A stretch of DNA of 64,000 nt from Perkinsus olseni (GCA_013115125.1 JABANN010000108.1:1-64000); one strand, 5' to 3'. Positions 11,764-23,316 are shown, counted from the first letter of the stretch. The notes: generated by a model not told the origin, from the letters alone. Made by a program: numbers and translations.

Positions 11764-11795
11764 CGCGGGTTCGATCCCCGGTAGAGGACCTTGCG
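11764..11795 (+). repeat. tRNA T-arm fragment upstream of COX19 (class D)
   Basis: GCGCGGGTTCGATCCCCGG has the B-box consensus and self-pairs as a T-arm. No D-arm or acceptor is visible. Confidence 0.45.
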
Positions 11796-11879
11796 ATCGA
11801 AAAAACTCAACTCGCACATCTCATCGGAAAGGGTTCATGACAATCATGCTCATCCACGGGGAAGGATGATACGTGGAAG

Positions 11880-13013
11880 CCCAGCAGATCTACCCGGGGA
11901 CTGGACTGGTGGGACCTCGAGGAAGGCTTTGCATACACATGCAACAACACCATGGTACCACAACTTTTCGGAGAGCGTAGAGACTGTGCGCACCTTCTGC
12001 TGCAGACGCTGCAATCTTCTCCTCAAAGGGCTTACACTGGCCGTGCTGTTCTGCCTGAACGTATCTGGGCATCCGATAGGCCGAAAAGTTGGCTGGTGGA
12101 CGTCCCCACCACAAGACGCTGTGGACGCCCTCTTCTCCCTGACCTGACAGTGCCACTGACGGCGTTCAGCTGTGATGATGGCTCACTTCATTCGTTACCG
12201 CACCGCTCCTCAAGATGCGGCGCTTCACACGTGGGGCCTACCATCCTGAGGGTCACCATAAAGCGACCGAAGCCCATGGCACCTCCTCGCCTCTTTGTGC
12301 TGCCATGTTCTCGGGTACCTGCATCCTGCGTTCCGCGCCATCCCGAACATATAAACCCCGAAACCGGGGGGAGCTACATTAGTCCAATTCTCTTCGTCTT
12401 TATGCAAGCGCTCAAGTTGAGCCTCAATTTGTTCCTGTGATATTGGCAGTGAACGCAGTAGCTGCCAGAGGGATAAGCTCAAAATGGCGAGCAGCAAGGA
12501 GGCGTACGGTCGAGTCTGGCTTTAACGCCAAGGCTTCCAACACTGAGCGTGCTCGCCCCTGAGATCGGACTTGCCAAGTTTTCCCAACACGCACCGCCTA
12601 CAAAATTGACTTAACATGCTGGATGCGGCGGCTGTAGAGGATACCATATTGTTGGCACAGTCCTGCCACTGCAGCAGTTCAACATCGACATCCACCTCGT
12701 CGTCGTGTTGGGACTCTTGCAGGCGAGGAAAGACTCCGACGACCTGCGGGAGTGGACAGGTCATATACTACTGGCTGCAAGGTCAGTGGAGGGTGAGGAG
12801 TTTCGTTCCTACTTGGGCTAAACGAGCCACACCTCGTGCGAGGTTACAGACGATGCCCTCTAGATCAGATATCTGCTTTGCCACGCCCTGCAATTCACTA
12901 GCCAATAGCATCGCGGAGTTTGTCGCCGGCGGTTCCGAAAGAGCAGCTGCCCAGTTAGACTCGGCGCTGTGCAGTCTATCGCCTAGATGAAGCTGACCTG
13001 ATTGAATCAACAA
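11880..13013 (-). CDS. Unrecognised helical protein
   Basis: Several exons on the minus strand join with plausible GT...AG signals. They read HLGDRLHSAESNWAAALSEP...AMLLASELQGVAKQISDLEG (12783-13013), then VVGVFPRLQESQHDDEVDVD, then ARSVLEALALKPDSTVRLLA, then EQIEAQLERLHKDEENWTN, then AEQHGQCKPFEEKIAASAAE. The composition suggests helices, part coiled coil. No family was recognised. It lies between COX19 and a dispersed repeat; limits at both ends are uncertain. Confidence 0.45.
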
Positions 13014-13058
13014 TAAAGTATAACGTTACCATATTACGCGAAGAAAATCATTGATAGT

Positions 13059-13252
13059 TAACCGCTCAGCAATACCCACACCCTGTCCTCGTAAAGGATG
13101 GATCATCGAGGCCGAGTACATGACTGTACTGACTAAACCTCCATTAGGGTGGGGTATACAACTCCTCATCACGGTTTAGGGTTTTGTCAAGAGTACTCTT
13201 GTGAACGAAAGGAAATCACTACATAAGTGATCCTGTTCGAGTACAGTCGACA
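13059..13252 (+). repeat. 194-bp dispersed direct repeat, copy 2
   Basis: Partner of 2211-2404 in the same orientation, 10.8 kb away. Visible differences are GAGGCC for GAAGTC and GGAAATC for GGAATTC. It lies in the spacer between two minus-strand genes. Confidence 0.85.
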
Positions 13253-13451
13253 AGCCCCTAAGGCCGGGAGACGCCTGGATGCAGACGCGATGTGACGGAC
13301 GAGTGGTATGAGAGCGTGACAGTTGCACACAAATTTTAGCACGCACGCACAAATTGCGATGTTCGGAGATTCACTGTCCAACACTTTGTCGAAACCGCAT
13401 TAACATCACCTTTAGAGTTCTTGTCTCCCCTCCCTCCACCGACAGGTCGGC

Positions 13452-14736
13452 CTACTTCACACGTTTCTTCTGAGGACCACTAATGGCTCGTTGATGGGCA
13501 GATCGGAGTGTACCGAGTGTCTCCTCCCTTCCCGTTGGCTCACCGTCAGCTATCTGCTCCTCAGAATCTGCTGTGGAGTTGAAGATCCCGGCAGCAGCTC
13601 ATCCCCAGCCAATACCTACTTCCCTCATCTAATTTATCTTCAACGCCTCCAACCGATCGATGGCCAGTTTCAGCTCGGCTCGATCCTCGATCTGGCGAGG
13701 GGCATCACTAGGATGTGACGTAGGACTCCAGGATCCACCCTGCCTACGTATCCTATTGGGTGAGTGGCCCACTAGATGTCGGCATTCCTCAATCCCTGCG
13801 TGTAGCTGTGCGATATCCCTCTTATTCTGATATAATGAATACTGCCGTATCGAGCCGGTCAGCCTCACCTCCTCAATAGCGTTTGCCAGGTCCTCCATAC
13901 AGAGCTCACTTCTCACCCTGAACTCGCTAAACTCTTCCCTCATCGATGATAGTCTCTCCTGAGATGATCAATCATCATCACCCGCCAGGAAGCCTAGAGG
14001 AAACCTTCTCTCCACTGGCGGTCTCGTCTGCGATATTCCCTCCACTGCCCGCCGCAGCAGGAGTAGGAGCCTGCGTATGAGCGCAAGATGCGGAGGCATT
14101 CACCACCCCAGAAAGGGCCTCATACCAACTGATAGTCGTGAGATCCGAGCATCGCGCCTGCTACTGCCTCCTCAAGAATCGTAAGCCGCTCATGGAGGGC
14201 ATCATCGCTTATTGGGAAGGGCGTGGGTTCGATCCCCCGCGGATGCACTCCCAGGCCGTCATCTATCATTTCTTGATGTCGCGGCGTTAGGTTAGTCGAC
14301 ACATCTCTCTGAACTGCAGTATCAGCATACTCTTCAAAGTGAGCCTGGATGATCTGATGTTCATAAGGTGGTATACTCCCATTCACCTCCTCTAGCCTTT
14401 CCTCAGTACTATCCGCTGCCAGCCTCGGGGCGGCGGCGGTGGCAGTAGCAGGAGGTGCGCCGGGGAGGGACGCCAGCTGAGCCAGATCCTTGTACTATGG
14501 CTGTGGACGGGCTGCTACAAATCCACCTTCTCATCAGCCTCCCCAAGTAACGACCTTCCTTCATCACTCAATATCAGCCCACTCATCAGTTGCTGATGCA
14601 GAGCTAGGATACTCCTAACCAGCGGTATATCCTCACAACAGCAACAGCCGTCAGCCAGGCATGTAGGAGCAGCAGTAACGGCAGCAGCCATGACGATGAA
14701 GCACAATAACCTTCGACGACCAGTAGCAAGTACCAA
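13452..14736 (-). CDS. Signal-peptide-bearing coiled-coil protein
   Basis: The first exon begins MVLATGRRRLLCFIVMAAAV, a basic start followed by a hydrophobic stretch and a small-residue cleavage zone, so a secretory signal peptide is likely. It continues CLADGCCCCEDIPLVRSILA and ILSDEGRSLLGEADEKVD. Later exons read RLAADSTEERLEEVNGSIPP, HFEEYADTAVQRDVSTNL, SMREEFSEFRVRSELCMEDL, RLTGSIRQYSLYQNKRDI and IEDRAELKLAIDRLEALKI; a possible last exon (EEQIADGEPTGREETLGT...) ends at 13452. The pattern is a secreted or lumenal protein with coiled coils. No family was recognised. A tRNA-like piece at 14215-14245 lies in a possible intron. The join to the last exon is not clean. Confidence 0.55.
14215..14245 (+). 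repeat. tRNA T-arm fragment in a coding region or short intron (class D)
   Basis: GCGTGGGTTCGATCCCCCGC is a self-paired T-arm with B-box, antisense to the host gene. The host frame stays open through it, so it is either a short in-frame intron (GTGCATCC to CCAATAAG) or exonised tRNA. Confidence 0.55.
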
Positions 14737-14789
14737 ATCTCCCCAGAATCAACCCACGGCAGTGGTGCCTGGCACTACCATTCAGAAGT

Positions 14790-15104
14790 CTATTTGGCAG
14801 ATAAGGTTGCCGTAGCATATGTGTGGCTCGAGGATTTCACGTTGGCGGGTCGTTGAGACATCAGCAAATTGGCGGTAGGGTCGTGATGGGGGGATACAAT
14901 TGGATGCGGATAAGGAAGTCTTTTTAGCGAATAAGGCCCTCTGTTTTTCTTAGTCATCACAGACACGTACAGGAACCTGTCCCCTGACGATAGGTCAGGA
15001 ATTGGATTCATACCATACCGCGAGAAACTCTTCTTAAATGATGTAACCGAGCCACCCTTGTCCACCACTTTTGACTGCTTTACTCCTTTTCCTGTTCTTC
15101 CCAT
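14790..15104 (-). CDS. Small uncharacterised basic ORF
   Basis: The frame starts MGRTGKGVKQSKVVDKGG and continues SVTSFKKSFSRYGMNPIPDL. The beginning is basic and protein-like; the second half (after about residue 45) has a less natural composition and may be intron or read-through. No family was recognised. It lies on the same strand as its neighbours. Confidence 0.3.
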   Translation of the reverse strand: MGRTGKGVKQSKVVDKGGSVTSFKKSFSRYGMNPIPDLSSGDRFLYVSVMTKKNRGPYSLKRLPYPHPIVSPHHDPTANLLMSQRPANVKSSSHTYATATLSAK

Positions 15105-15419
15105 GTGATGGAAGGGATGAGGTACTCATTTTCTACAGTTCTCCGGCGATCAGCCTTATAGGTCGTCAAAGCCAACGGCACCCAACCCACAGCACATGAA
15201 TGTAATGAGTCCCTCCGATCAACGACCCTGCACCACTATCTTTGGTGACAAAAACAACACTCGTTTGATGAGATGGATACTACCAGATCAGGTTGAGAGA
15301 AAAATCAATGCCATTATCTATTCTGTCACCTTGAACTCTTGCTCATTCTTAGATTTCCTCAACGGCGAATTATCCTTTCAAACTACTACTAGTCTACGCA
15401 TTGCGCACCTCGTTCTGAT

Positions 15420-15650
15420 CATCACCATCTTCGGAGCTTCCCTCCTCCGCCGTTGCTGCAGCGGCTGCCGCGGCCACTGCCTTCTCCTTTTCGATGTCCT
15501 GTAGCATCTCGGCAGCCTCCTTACACCTGACAACAACGTCTGTACAAGTAGATTTACACAGGAACTCAAGACAGGGACTACTGCAGAGTACTATCGCGTG
15601 GAAAAGACCAGGATCAACCTAAGATACCCAAATTTGCCGACAGGTTCATT
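15420..15650 (-). CDS. Exon(s) of an unrecognised Cys-rich, Ala/Glu-rich protein
   Basis: Between SKP1 and the small ORF the minus strand reads CLEFLCKSTCTDVVVRCKEA then AEMLQDIEKEKA, a run of Ala and EEGSSEDGDDQNE before a GT donor. Upstream is MNLSANL directly before GTATCTTAGGTTGATCC, a clear family A element (15614-15627). The join from MNLSANL to the Cys-rich exon does not keep frame with a plain GT...AG intron. The family is unknown. Confidence 0.4.
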
Positions 15651-15753
15651 TCCTAACGCAATAAGATCATCATGAACCCACGCCACGGTGTGCTACTGGT
15701 GACGCGACCTAGTAATTATAAAAGTACCATGATTGCGGTTATCTAGACCCAGC

Positions 15754-17035
15754 TCACCAAGAGGCGTTATCCCGAAGTATCTTTTCCTCCTCTTCAGCAG
15801 TAAACCCATCTTCACCAACGCCGAGCTCTTGGCGTAGTTCCTCGACCGTCTTGGACTTGATGGAAGAGGCCACCTGAGGATAGTAGCCTGTCTTTAAATA
15901 ACGCACGCAGCCAACGCTATGGCAGCTGATAAAAGTATGATAATAGGGACTAGTAGAGCGTAGTAAATATACCCTGAGGAAAGGTGGTGGTTGTATTACA
16001 TCGTACCACATCATCTCAACTTATGATTGTAAACTCAGTTTGTTGATTGCTGAGAAGGTAGTACTCCCCGCCATTACGAAGCGTTTGAGGCAAAGTCTCT
16101 GACTGTATCTTTTTATAATCTTGTACAAGTGTGGGAGGTAGAGTGACCGTTGATATATACAAAGCTGTACAATAGTAGTGTTAATCATCATCCTGAGTAT
16201 ACCCCCCAACCCTGTTATATACAAAGCTGTACAATAGTAGTGTTAATCATCATCCTGAGTATACCCCCCAACCCTGTTATATACAAAGCTGTGCAATAGT
16301 AGTGTNNNNNNNNNNNNNNNNNNNNNNNNNNNNNNNNNNNNNNNNNNNNNNNNNNNNNNNNNNNNNNNNNNNNNNNNNNNNNNNNNNNNNNNNNNNNNNN
16401 NNNNCAATAGTAGTGTTAATCATCATCCTGAGTATACCCCCCAACCCTGTTATATACAAAGCTGTGCAATAGTAGTGCTATTCCCTCATCGCTAATGATG
16501 TTATTACCGATGCACAGCACAGCTCCAACAGGGGTTTTATGTCCATGAAGTTAGCAGCTAGCATGACGTCGAATAACTCCTTCTGAAGAACAGCAAGAAG
16601 AAGGGCGTAGATGACTAACACCGGTATTGACGGCGGTACCTCAGGCAGTTCCAGGAATTTATCGTCCCATTCGGAAACGCCGTTATCCCTCAGACGACCA
16701 CCCATCTTCAATGGTTTGTTGATTACACCTGAGTAATGAGAGGTGAGTGAAGAGTTACGATTGGAGTGGTATTACTAACTGGATTATTAACATGATATTC
16801 ACACCATTGTACGACCTTGTTGAGTATCTTCGAGCTTACATTAGGCAAGGGTATTTCCTGAATACCATCTTTCTCCCAGCTTTACTGTCATTACTACTAC
16901 CTCATCATTGATGCTACCACTAGCATCATCGACCATATTCTTGACTAAGATACTGAAGCAGGCCGCCTTCAGTGGGATAGACACCACTATCCCGTCCGAG
17001 GTACGGACCTTAACTGCAGCAGCATCTTCGGACAT
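15754..17035 (-). CDS. SKP1: SKP1, SCF ubiquitin ligase adaptor
   Basis: SKP1 joins cullin-1 to F-box proteins in SCF ligases. Spliced exons give MSEDAAAVKVRTSDGIVVSI, then ACFSILVKNMVDDA, EIPLPNVSSKILNKVVQWCE-YH, SEWDDKFLEL, KELFDVMLAANFMDIKPLLE-LCCAS and VASSIKSKTVEELRQELGV with FTAEEEEKILRDNASW. These cover the POZ fold and the C-terminal F-box-binding helices; the ending ...NASW replaces the usual ...NxWCEEK. Four introns are visible. Two carry family B elements (one forward, one reverse). The last, about 620 nt, contains a 62-bp tandem repeat and an assembly gap. Phases agree at nearly all joins. Confidence 0.93.
16154..16470. repeat. 62-bp tandem repeat in a SKP1 intron
   Basis: Units start TATATACAAAGCTGTACAAT and end CCCCCCAACCCTGT; copies begin at 16154, 16216 and 16278, and more follow the gap. 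Copies differ by a single GTACAA/GTGCAA change. The array is interrupted by 99 N, so its true length is unknown. Confidence 0.95.
16306..16404. other. Assembly gap (99 N)
   Basis: Run of N inside the 62-bp tandem array; the repeat is the obvious cause of the gap. Confidence 0.99.
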
Positions 17036-17378
17036 GAGTAGAAGGAAAGGAGTTAATAAAGATATCTTAAGGGATGGTAATGTGCAAGATACTCAACGTG
17101 CCACGCGAGATGACCAGTCAAAAATCTTGGAAGCTTACGTTTACTTGCATTTCCTCAACGGCAAACATTCCTATCTCGCTATCGGGTGGGAGGGGATGTT
17201 GCATCATCCTGGGGCACACGATTCGACGTTTATATAAGGAAGGCGACGGAGGGATGATACTAGATACTTGTCAGGAGAGCTCAGCAGGATCAGTAGCAGC
17301 AACGGCAGTAGAATTGGGCATTTTACGGTATGGGTGTTGTACATGCGTACATGTTCGTTGCAAGTTCCATTTTCCATC
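17036..17378. promoter_or_regulatory. Divergent spacer between SKP1 and eIF4G
   Basis: About 340 bp separate the SKP1 start (minus) from the eIF4G ATG (plus), so both promoters and 5' UTRs must lie here or overlap. No TATA box or other element stands out. It is the switch point between the first minus block and the first plus block. Confidence 0.5.
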
Positions 17379-20300
17379 ATGGCCACTCAGACCTCACCAA
17401 CGAGTAAACTCAATCCCAACGCCTGTGAGTTTGTCCCTGGTAAGCGGTTACAGTCGTAGTTGTAGCATAAAATAGCGGTGCTCGTCAGGTTCCTTCGCAG
17501 CAGTGGCCGCGACTAATACCAATTTAACGTCAACAAGAACATCAGCAACTAGTACGACACAAGGCGATGAGAATCGATCATCCTCCTCTACACCCAAGCA
17601 ACAACAACGGCGGCCGTCCGAGTCAGCGCAATCAGGTTGGAGTATCGCATACCACTCCTTTCCCAAATCATATCCGTAAGGTTCTGCGGCCTCGCCATCG
17701 AATAAGCAGAGTGGTGATGGTCTTCTGCCCACCACTGGCGCCAAGGGCGGTTGGGAAAGTCAACAACAACAGGCCTACCCTATTGAGTAATACAGGAGTG
17801 TCGAATCGAAAGTGCTGAGCAAAGATTTCTACAGGTACCAATACGCCATGCCGGCTGCCAACTTCGCCAACTATCCTGGGTAAGACGCATCTTAGGTTGA
17901 AGCTGGCATTTCACAGTGTATTTAGATATTATCCTCAAGGAGCGTACTTAGTGAACTACATGACCCCTCAAGGCCCTGCTGTTGGCGTACAGGTAGTAAT
18001 AGCAACCCTCCCTTCTCCTACCCACCATAACACCCCCTCAGATGCCTACCGCTTACTACAACCCTCAGATGGGTGTCATGAATACAACAGCAGCTGGTGG
18101 CATGGGAATGATCTCTCCCAGCGGCAGCAGCAATCAGGTAGGGTTGGTCATTCCCATTGGACCTTGACTCGTATGTTTCAGGGTCCTCGGAAGAATCCTA
18201 ACATGCGGGGTGGCCCGAGGAACCCTCACAATGTTGGTAAGGGTGGTAAAGGCAAAGGCTTCGGCGGTAAAGGCAAAGGAGGGAAGGTAATCAACGATGA
18301 AGGCTGTCGTGCTTTGGAATGGTTTTGCGATGGTCCCAGGGTGCTAAGGGCGGAGCATCTTCGAACACATCCCCGGCCAACAGTCGCGGTACTGACACGC
18401 CAACGTCCACGGGAGGCCACAAGGGGGGCAGCGCTACTCCTGAGAAGAAAGAGGATGACAAGATTGATCTGTCGGGTCCCTCTTTGGCCGTGTCAGCTGC
18501 GATACTAGCGGCAGGCAAGAAGCTTGATAAGGAGGCTGTGAGGAAGGCGGACTAGGGTCTAGGGGCGCAAGGGTTTTTACGATTTTTCTATCAGTTGAAA
18601 CATTTAGAGGAAGAGGATGAGAGGAAGAAAGCTGAGAGAAAGAAGGAAGAGGAAGAGAAGGAGTCTGCTGGAGACAAGCCTAAAGTGGTTGTTGTAGTCC
18701 GAGGCCTTCACCGTGTAGGCTTTCTTCTCTAGCAGGTTTTGAACTGGGCGGCCAAGTTGAAGGCATCATCATCAGCAGTATCAACAGGCAGTCCTGCTCC
18801 TAAGGTAAGGCAAGGATTGTTATGTTGTCCTATCGTACCACTCCATCCAGGCATCGACGCCGAAGGTAGTGGTAGCCAAGACACCGACTGTAGTGGTTAC
18901 CGCGGCAACGGCACATCGCCAGCCACAGCAGCAGCACACGACAGCACCGGTGGCGGCTAAGACTACTGTGGTGAGTTGGACGAGGGTGAGGAGATGGTCC
19001 ACACTTCCTCCTCACAGGCCCCTCCTTCGCCTGTAAAACATGAGGAGAACTCGAAGGCAAAAGAAGAGGAGGTAGGGAGAGAAGGGAGAGGATAATGGCC
19101 AGCATCGTTGTTGCTCAGCCTGCTGCTGCTGCTACCACCAAGGGCCCGTCGTGGGCGGACAGAGCCAAGCAGGCCCACATCGCCCCTCCTACCGCCTCCC
19201 CTCTTGTTGTCACCACCAAATCCCCGCTAGTAACTGCCACTAAGCCCACTGCAGCGCCCACCGCTTCCCCCGCTGTATCACACACGGCGACTCCGAAGCG
19301 CTCCTTCGCCCCAGCTGCTGCTGCTGTACATACTCCTCGGACGGTGGTTGCAACCTCGCCATCCCTACCTAAGCCGACTGCCGTACCAGCTGCTGACCAT
19401 CAACCAGAGAAGCTGACGACGACGACGGCAGCATCGACCAGCCCTCCTGTGTCCCCACGCAGGCTGAAGGGCGCTTGGGCTGCTAGGGCTTCTCGGACGC
19501 CAGTCACCAAACCGGTAGGATGATGGCGAGTTGTGGTATGGCAAAGATTTTGAACGTTTCAGGCCGACATTGCTGCTGCTGCGGCCTCCTCGGAACAACC
19601 AGTGGTAATGGTTCGTTGAGTGATTGTCGTAATTGATCGGCGTGCTCTTCAGCGCGCGACTGCTTTAACGGCTGCCGCGGATTTGGCTAAGGCAAAGGCA
19701 GAAAAGGAAGAGGCCGAGAGGTTGAAGGCTAAGGAAGAGGCTGATAAGGCAGAGGCGTTGAGGAAAGCTAAGGAGGAGCAAGAACGCAAGGAAGAAGAGG
19801 CTCGCAAGAAGGAAGAGGAAGAGAAGCAGCGTGTATTAGAAGAGGAGAAGAAGGCCGAGGCCGAGGCAGCTGCCAAGAAGGCCGCGGAAGAGGCTGCCGC
19901 TGCCAAGAAGGCCGCTCAGGAGGAGGCCGCAAGAAAGGTTGCTGAGGAGGAGGCCGCCAGGAAGGCCGCTGAGGAGGAGGCCGCCAGGAAGGCCGCTGAG
20001 GAGGAGCGAATTGCCAAGGAGAAGAAAGAGAAGGAGGAGGCCGCTGCTGCTGCTGCTCTTAAGAAGGCTGAGGAGGAGGAGGCTGCCAAGGCTGAAGGTA
20101 GGTATTCGCCTATTAATGCGCTGATGGGTAGTGCTGGTCACATGTCAGCTGAGAAGGCCGCCGCTGCCGCTGCTGCTGCTCGGGAGTCTGAGGTACGACG
20201 AAGAGGGGAAGAGTTGGTATGGGAGAGTGGTATCTTACAGGAATCGGAGAAGACTGCTAGGGAGGAGAATGAAGAGGAGGAAGTGACAGCCTCCGAAGGG

Positions 20301-23300
20301 TATAGTCAGCAACAGCAGGAGGAAGAGGAGGAGGATGGTGGTTACACCCCTAGCCCGACTCCTAACTATGACGCCGTTCTTGACTACCAGTAAGGGCAGC
20401 CGCCTTCATCAGCATCAACTCAGCCGTTGTGGCCTTAGGCACTACACGCTGGACTTCCTCCGCTCCCTGAGGGACTTGCCGGAGTGTCAGGAGCTTCCGA
20501 AGGACCACAACATCCCTGCACAGATATTGAAGAACTCTAGGTGGGTAGTGTTGATGAGTATCTTAGGTCGATGCTTGCTCTTCACGGGTAGGCTTGGTCA
20601 CATGAGGAATCATAAGGGTGATGATGATGGCATGGACTGGCGTAAGGATGCGGAGAAGCACAGATCCATGAGACACAAGGACGGCCGTAAGGAAACTTGC
20701 CGAATGCATGCATCAACCTTGGATACGACTCAGGCCGCAAGGGTGGCAAATCTGGTCGTCATGGTGGCGATAGGCGCCCCGCTTCTGACCCGAACGAGTA
20801 CGTCGAACCACTTCAGCACTCTGAGAGCTCCTGGGCTACTCAACAGAAGCTCAAGTTGGAGGTAGTGCAAGAAGGTCAGGCTTGAGGGGGGATGGTGGGT
20901 GATGTCAGCAATCTGATGACGAGAAGGTCGAACGGCACATCATCGGCATCCTCAACAAGTTGACTGTCGAGAAGTTCGAGAAGCTTGTGGTAAGCAAAAT
21001 CAGAATCCTCATCATTAGTCGTACCGTACCATGCCGTTCTTCTCAGAACGAACTACAAAGTCCCGAGACCGGCATATGCAAAGAGAAGCACGTGAAGTCG
21101 CTGGTCGACAAGCTGTTCGAGAAGGCGACCACTCAGCATCACTTCATCCCAATGTACGCTGATGTCTGCCAAAGGACTGTACAATGGCTGAAGACGAGTA
21201 AGCCGGCGGAGGGGATCTTCGTGGGCGGCTAGGGCGTTGGGTTCAGGTGAAGAGCCTGTCCTGAAGGATGTGGAGCCCGGCAAGCCCCAGGTTATGGCCT
21301 TCAAGAACGTGCTGTTGAACACATGCCAGGTAGGGAGAGTTGCTGGGGGGGGAGATGATGGTGGATTTATTATTAGTCAAACTTCGAGTCCAACTTGAGG
21401 CCTCCGGTCGAGCTTATCGAGAGTGGCCTGGAGGGCGAGGAACTCCAGGAAGCCGAGATTAGGTAGTGGACGTCGTGGCCCTCTGAGTGTGTGCATACCA
21501 AATTTCCCCCAAGATACAAGACAAGGATGCTTGGTAACATCAAGCTTGTTGCACAGTTGTTGAAGCGGAAGCTCATCCATGCTAAGATTATTATTGTTTG
21601 TGTAAGGACCAGCAGCCTGCCCGTCCAGCCCCTCTTCCCTGATGGACGTCCCTATTCAGGTGAACCAGATGTGGGAGGTACCTCGGGAGGAGTGTATCGA
21701 AGCCCTCTGTGTTTTCCTGAGGGAGATCGCTCCCGTCTATGACGACCCGAAGTGGAGTCACTACCCTGAGTAAGTTGGCATACCGCCGCCATCATCATGT
21801 CCTTGGAGTCAGGTTCGCTCCCACTTTTGATAAGCTCAAGCGCGTCACTGCCGAGGGTTCCGGCTATTCGAGCAGGATCCGATTTATGTGTGAGGTGAGG
21901 TTGACTCCATATTCCATACCATATTTCCCCCAAATCCTCTACCGTCAGGATATCCTAGACTTGAGAGCTCATCGATGGGTCGACCCCAAGAAGGACAATG
22001 GCCCTCTCACTATCTCAGAGGTGCTCTTGCTATTTTGGTATCTTGCAACATCATGGCTTTTACAGGTGCACCGACGAGTGGAACTTGAGCGCGCTGAAAC
22101 TGAGTCTAAATTCACCCGTCAAAATTCTCGGGGTAAAAGTCCAGTCCATAATTTAATCACTGGTGGCCATGGTGTTGTTGTAGGCGGAGGACGCGGTGGT
22201 CTTACCCGCTCCCGTACTGGATTCGGTAGTAGCTCGAAGTTGGACAAGAAGGGTTCGGGCCTGCATCGTTCTGTATCGAGAGCCGGCAGCGTCCCCTTCG
22301 GCCTGTCCGCTACTACCAGTCGCCCTGGTAAGGGTTATGGGAGATTCTTGTAGTGGGAAGGAAATTGCATTTTCAGGGACACGCGGCTCGTTGCCTGCTG
22401 CTCCTACTCCCGCTCCTTGGGCTGCTAGAACTGCCTCTGCAGTACACGAGACTAGAAGCAGAAGTAGTGCTTTACTCGTTGTGGGCATTGCCCGGTTCTA
22501 TCCCATCCCCCTTTCAGGCGTTGAGAGGTCCTCCAGCCCTTCATCTGGCTCGATGAGCGCCTCCGAGTCCAAGCCTGCTCTTGCTGCCCCTACTCGTAAG
22601 TCCATTAGCCATCGTCATAATTGCAGCGATCATCATCACTCTCACTTAGATACTGAGGACCCTGCCAAGCAGGTCAAGAGCACCCTCGAGGAGCTCAGCG
22701 CCTCCCTTGACGTGAGAAGGCACCCTCTGCTGCTGTTGCTGGTCTAACCATTGTCATCGTTCAGGTTAATAACGCAGTACAGGAGTTGGCTGACATCTCG
22801 GCTACTCCCGAGCAGCAAACGAAGATCCTTATCGATCGTATTGGGGCTAGCTGCGACATCAAGAAGGAGCAAAGGCAGGCCCACTACGAGGTAGTCACGG
22901 CCTCACGACCCTCGAATCATCCTTACCTTATTGTCCTTCACAGGCATTAGGGAAGCTGTTCGGTTCCGAGAAGCGCGGCACTTGGGATGTCAGCGCACTC
23001 GAGAAGGCTCTCGATGAGTTCGCTGATCCTGAGTAGGTCGGGGCTGCTCCGTCCATAGCTGCGGAGGACTCGATCGATTCTGGGGGAGATATGAATCTCC
23101 CCCGAAGGGGGAAGTCCTGGTTACCACCGGCATGTTGCTGTTTGACTGGAGTTGGTAGTAATGCTTGTTATTAGGATCATCGAGGACATGAAGTTGGATA
23201 TCCCGAACATCGCCGATATCTTCGTTATGGAACTGGTGAAGACCTTACAAGATGCTAACGTCTTCAATGATGACAAGATGGCTACTTATGCCAACAGGCT

Positions 23301-23316
23301 CAACGTTAATGTTTAA
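17379..23316 (+). CDS. EIF4G: eIF4G-like translation initiation scaffold with N-terminal PAM2 motif
   Basis: eIF4G bridges cap-binding eIF4E, helicase eIF4A and poly(A)-binding protein. The first exon starts MATQTSPTSKLNPNACEFVP; SKLNPNACEFVP fits the PAM2 consensus that binds the MLLE domain of PABP. Then come Ser/Gln- and Gly/Lys-rich exons, an Ala/Lys/Glu helix (19680-20100), an eIF4E-binding-type motif RHYTLDFLRSLRDLPECQEL, and a MIF4G domain: ERHIIGILNKLTVEKFEKLV, HFIPMYADVCQ, FKNVLLNTCQ, KTRMLGNIKLVAQLLKRKLI, SRIRFMCE, DILDLRAHRWVDP. The end has EELSASLD...VQELADISATPEQQ and DIPNIADIFVMELVKTLQDA, which resembles an MA3 domain. About 25 short introns include family A (17887) and B (17649, 21491, 21907) elements. 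Stop at 23314-23316. PAIP1-type protein is the alternative, but the eIF4E motif favours eIF4G. Confidence 0.88.
17636..17680 (+). repeat. 45-nt intron with family B element (reverse)
   Basis: GTTGGAGTATCG... then CATACCACTCCTTTCCCAAA (17649-17668) and ...CCGTAAG. The element is the reverse complement of the form seen in other introns, and it makes up over half of the intron. Confidence 0.75.

Noticed and set aside
2211-13252. LTR retrotransposon flanked by the two 194-bp repeats
   Set aside because: The 10.6 kb between the copies contains ordinary host genes (ATAD3, BolA, COX19) on one strand and no gag, protease, reverse transcriptase or integrase motif; the repeats also lack TG...CA ends.
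16154-16470. CRISPR-like array
   Set aside because: The units are contiguous 62-bp tandem copies without variable spacers, in an intron of a eukaryotic gene.
19649-20141. Ser/Leu-rich minus-strand ORFs at 19649-19906 and 19836-20141
   Set aside because: They are shadows of the Ala/Lys/Glu-rich helix of eIF4G; the repeated GAG/AAG codons keep the other strand open.
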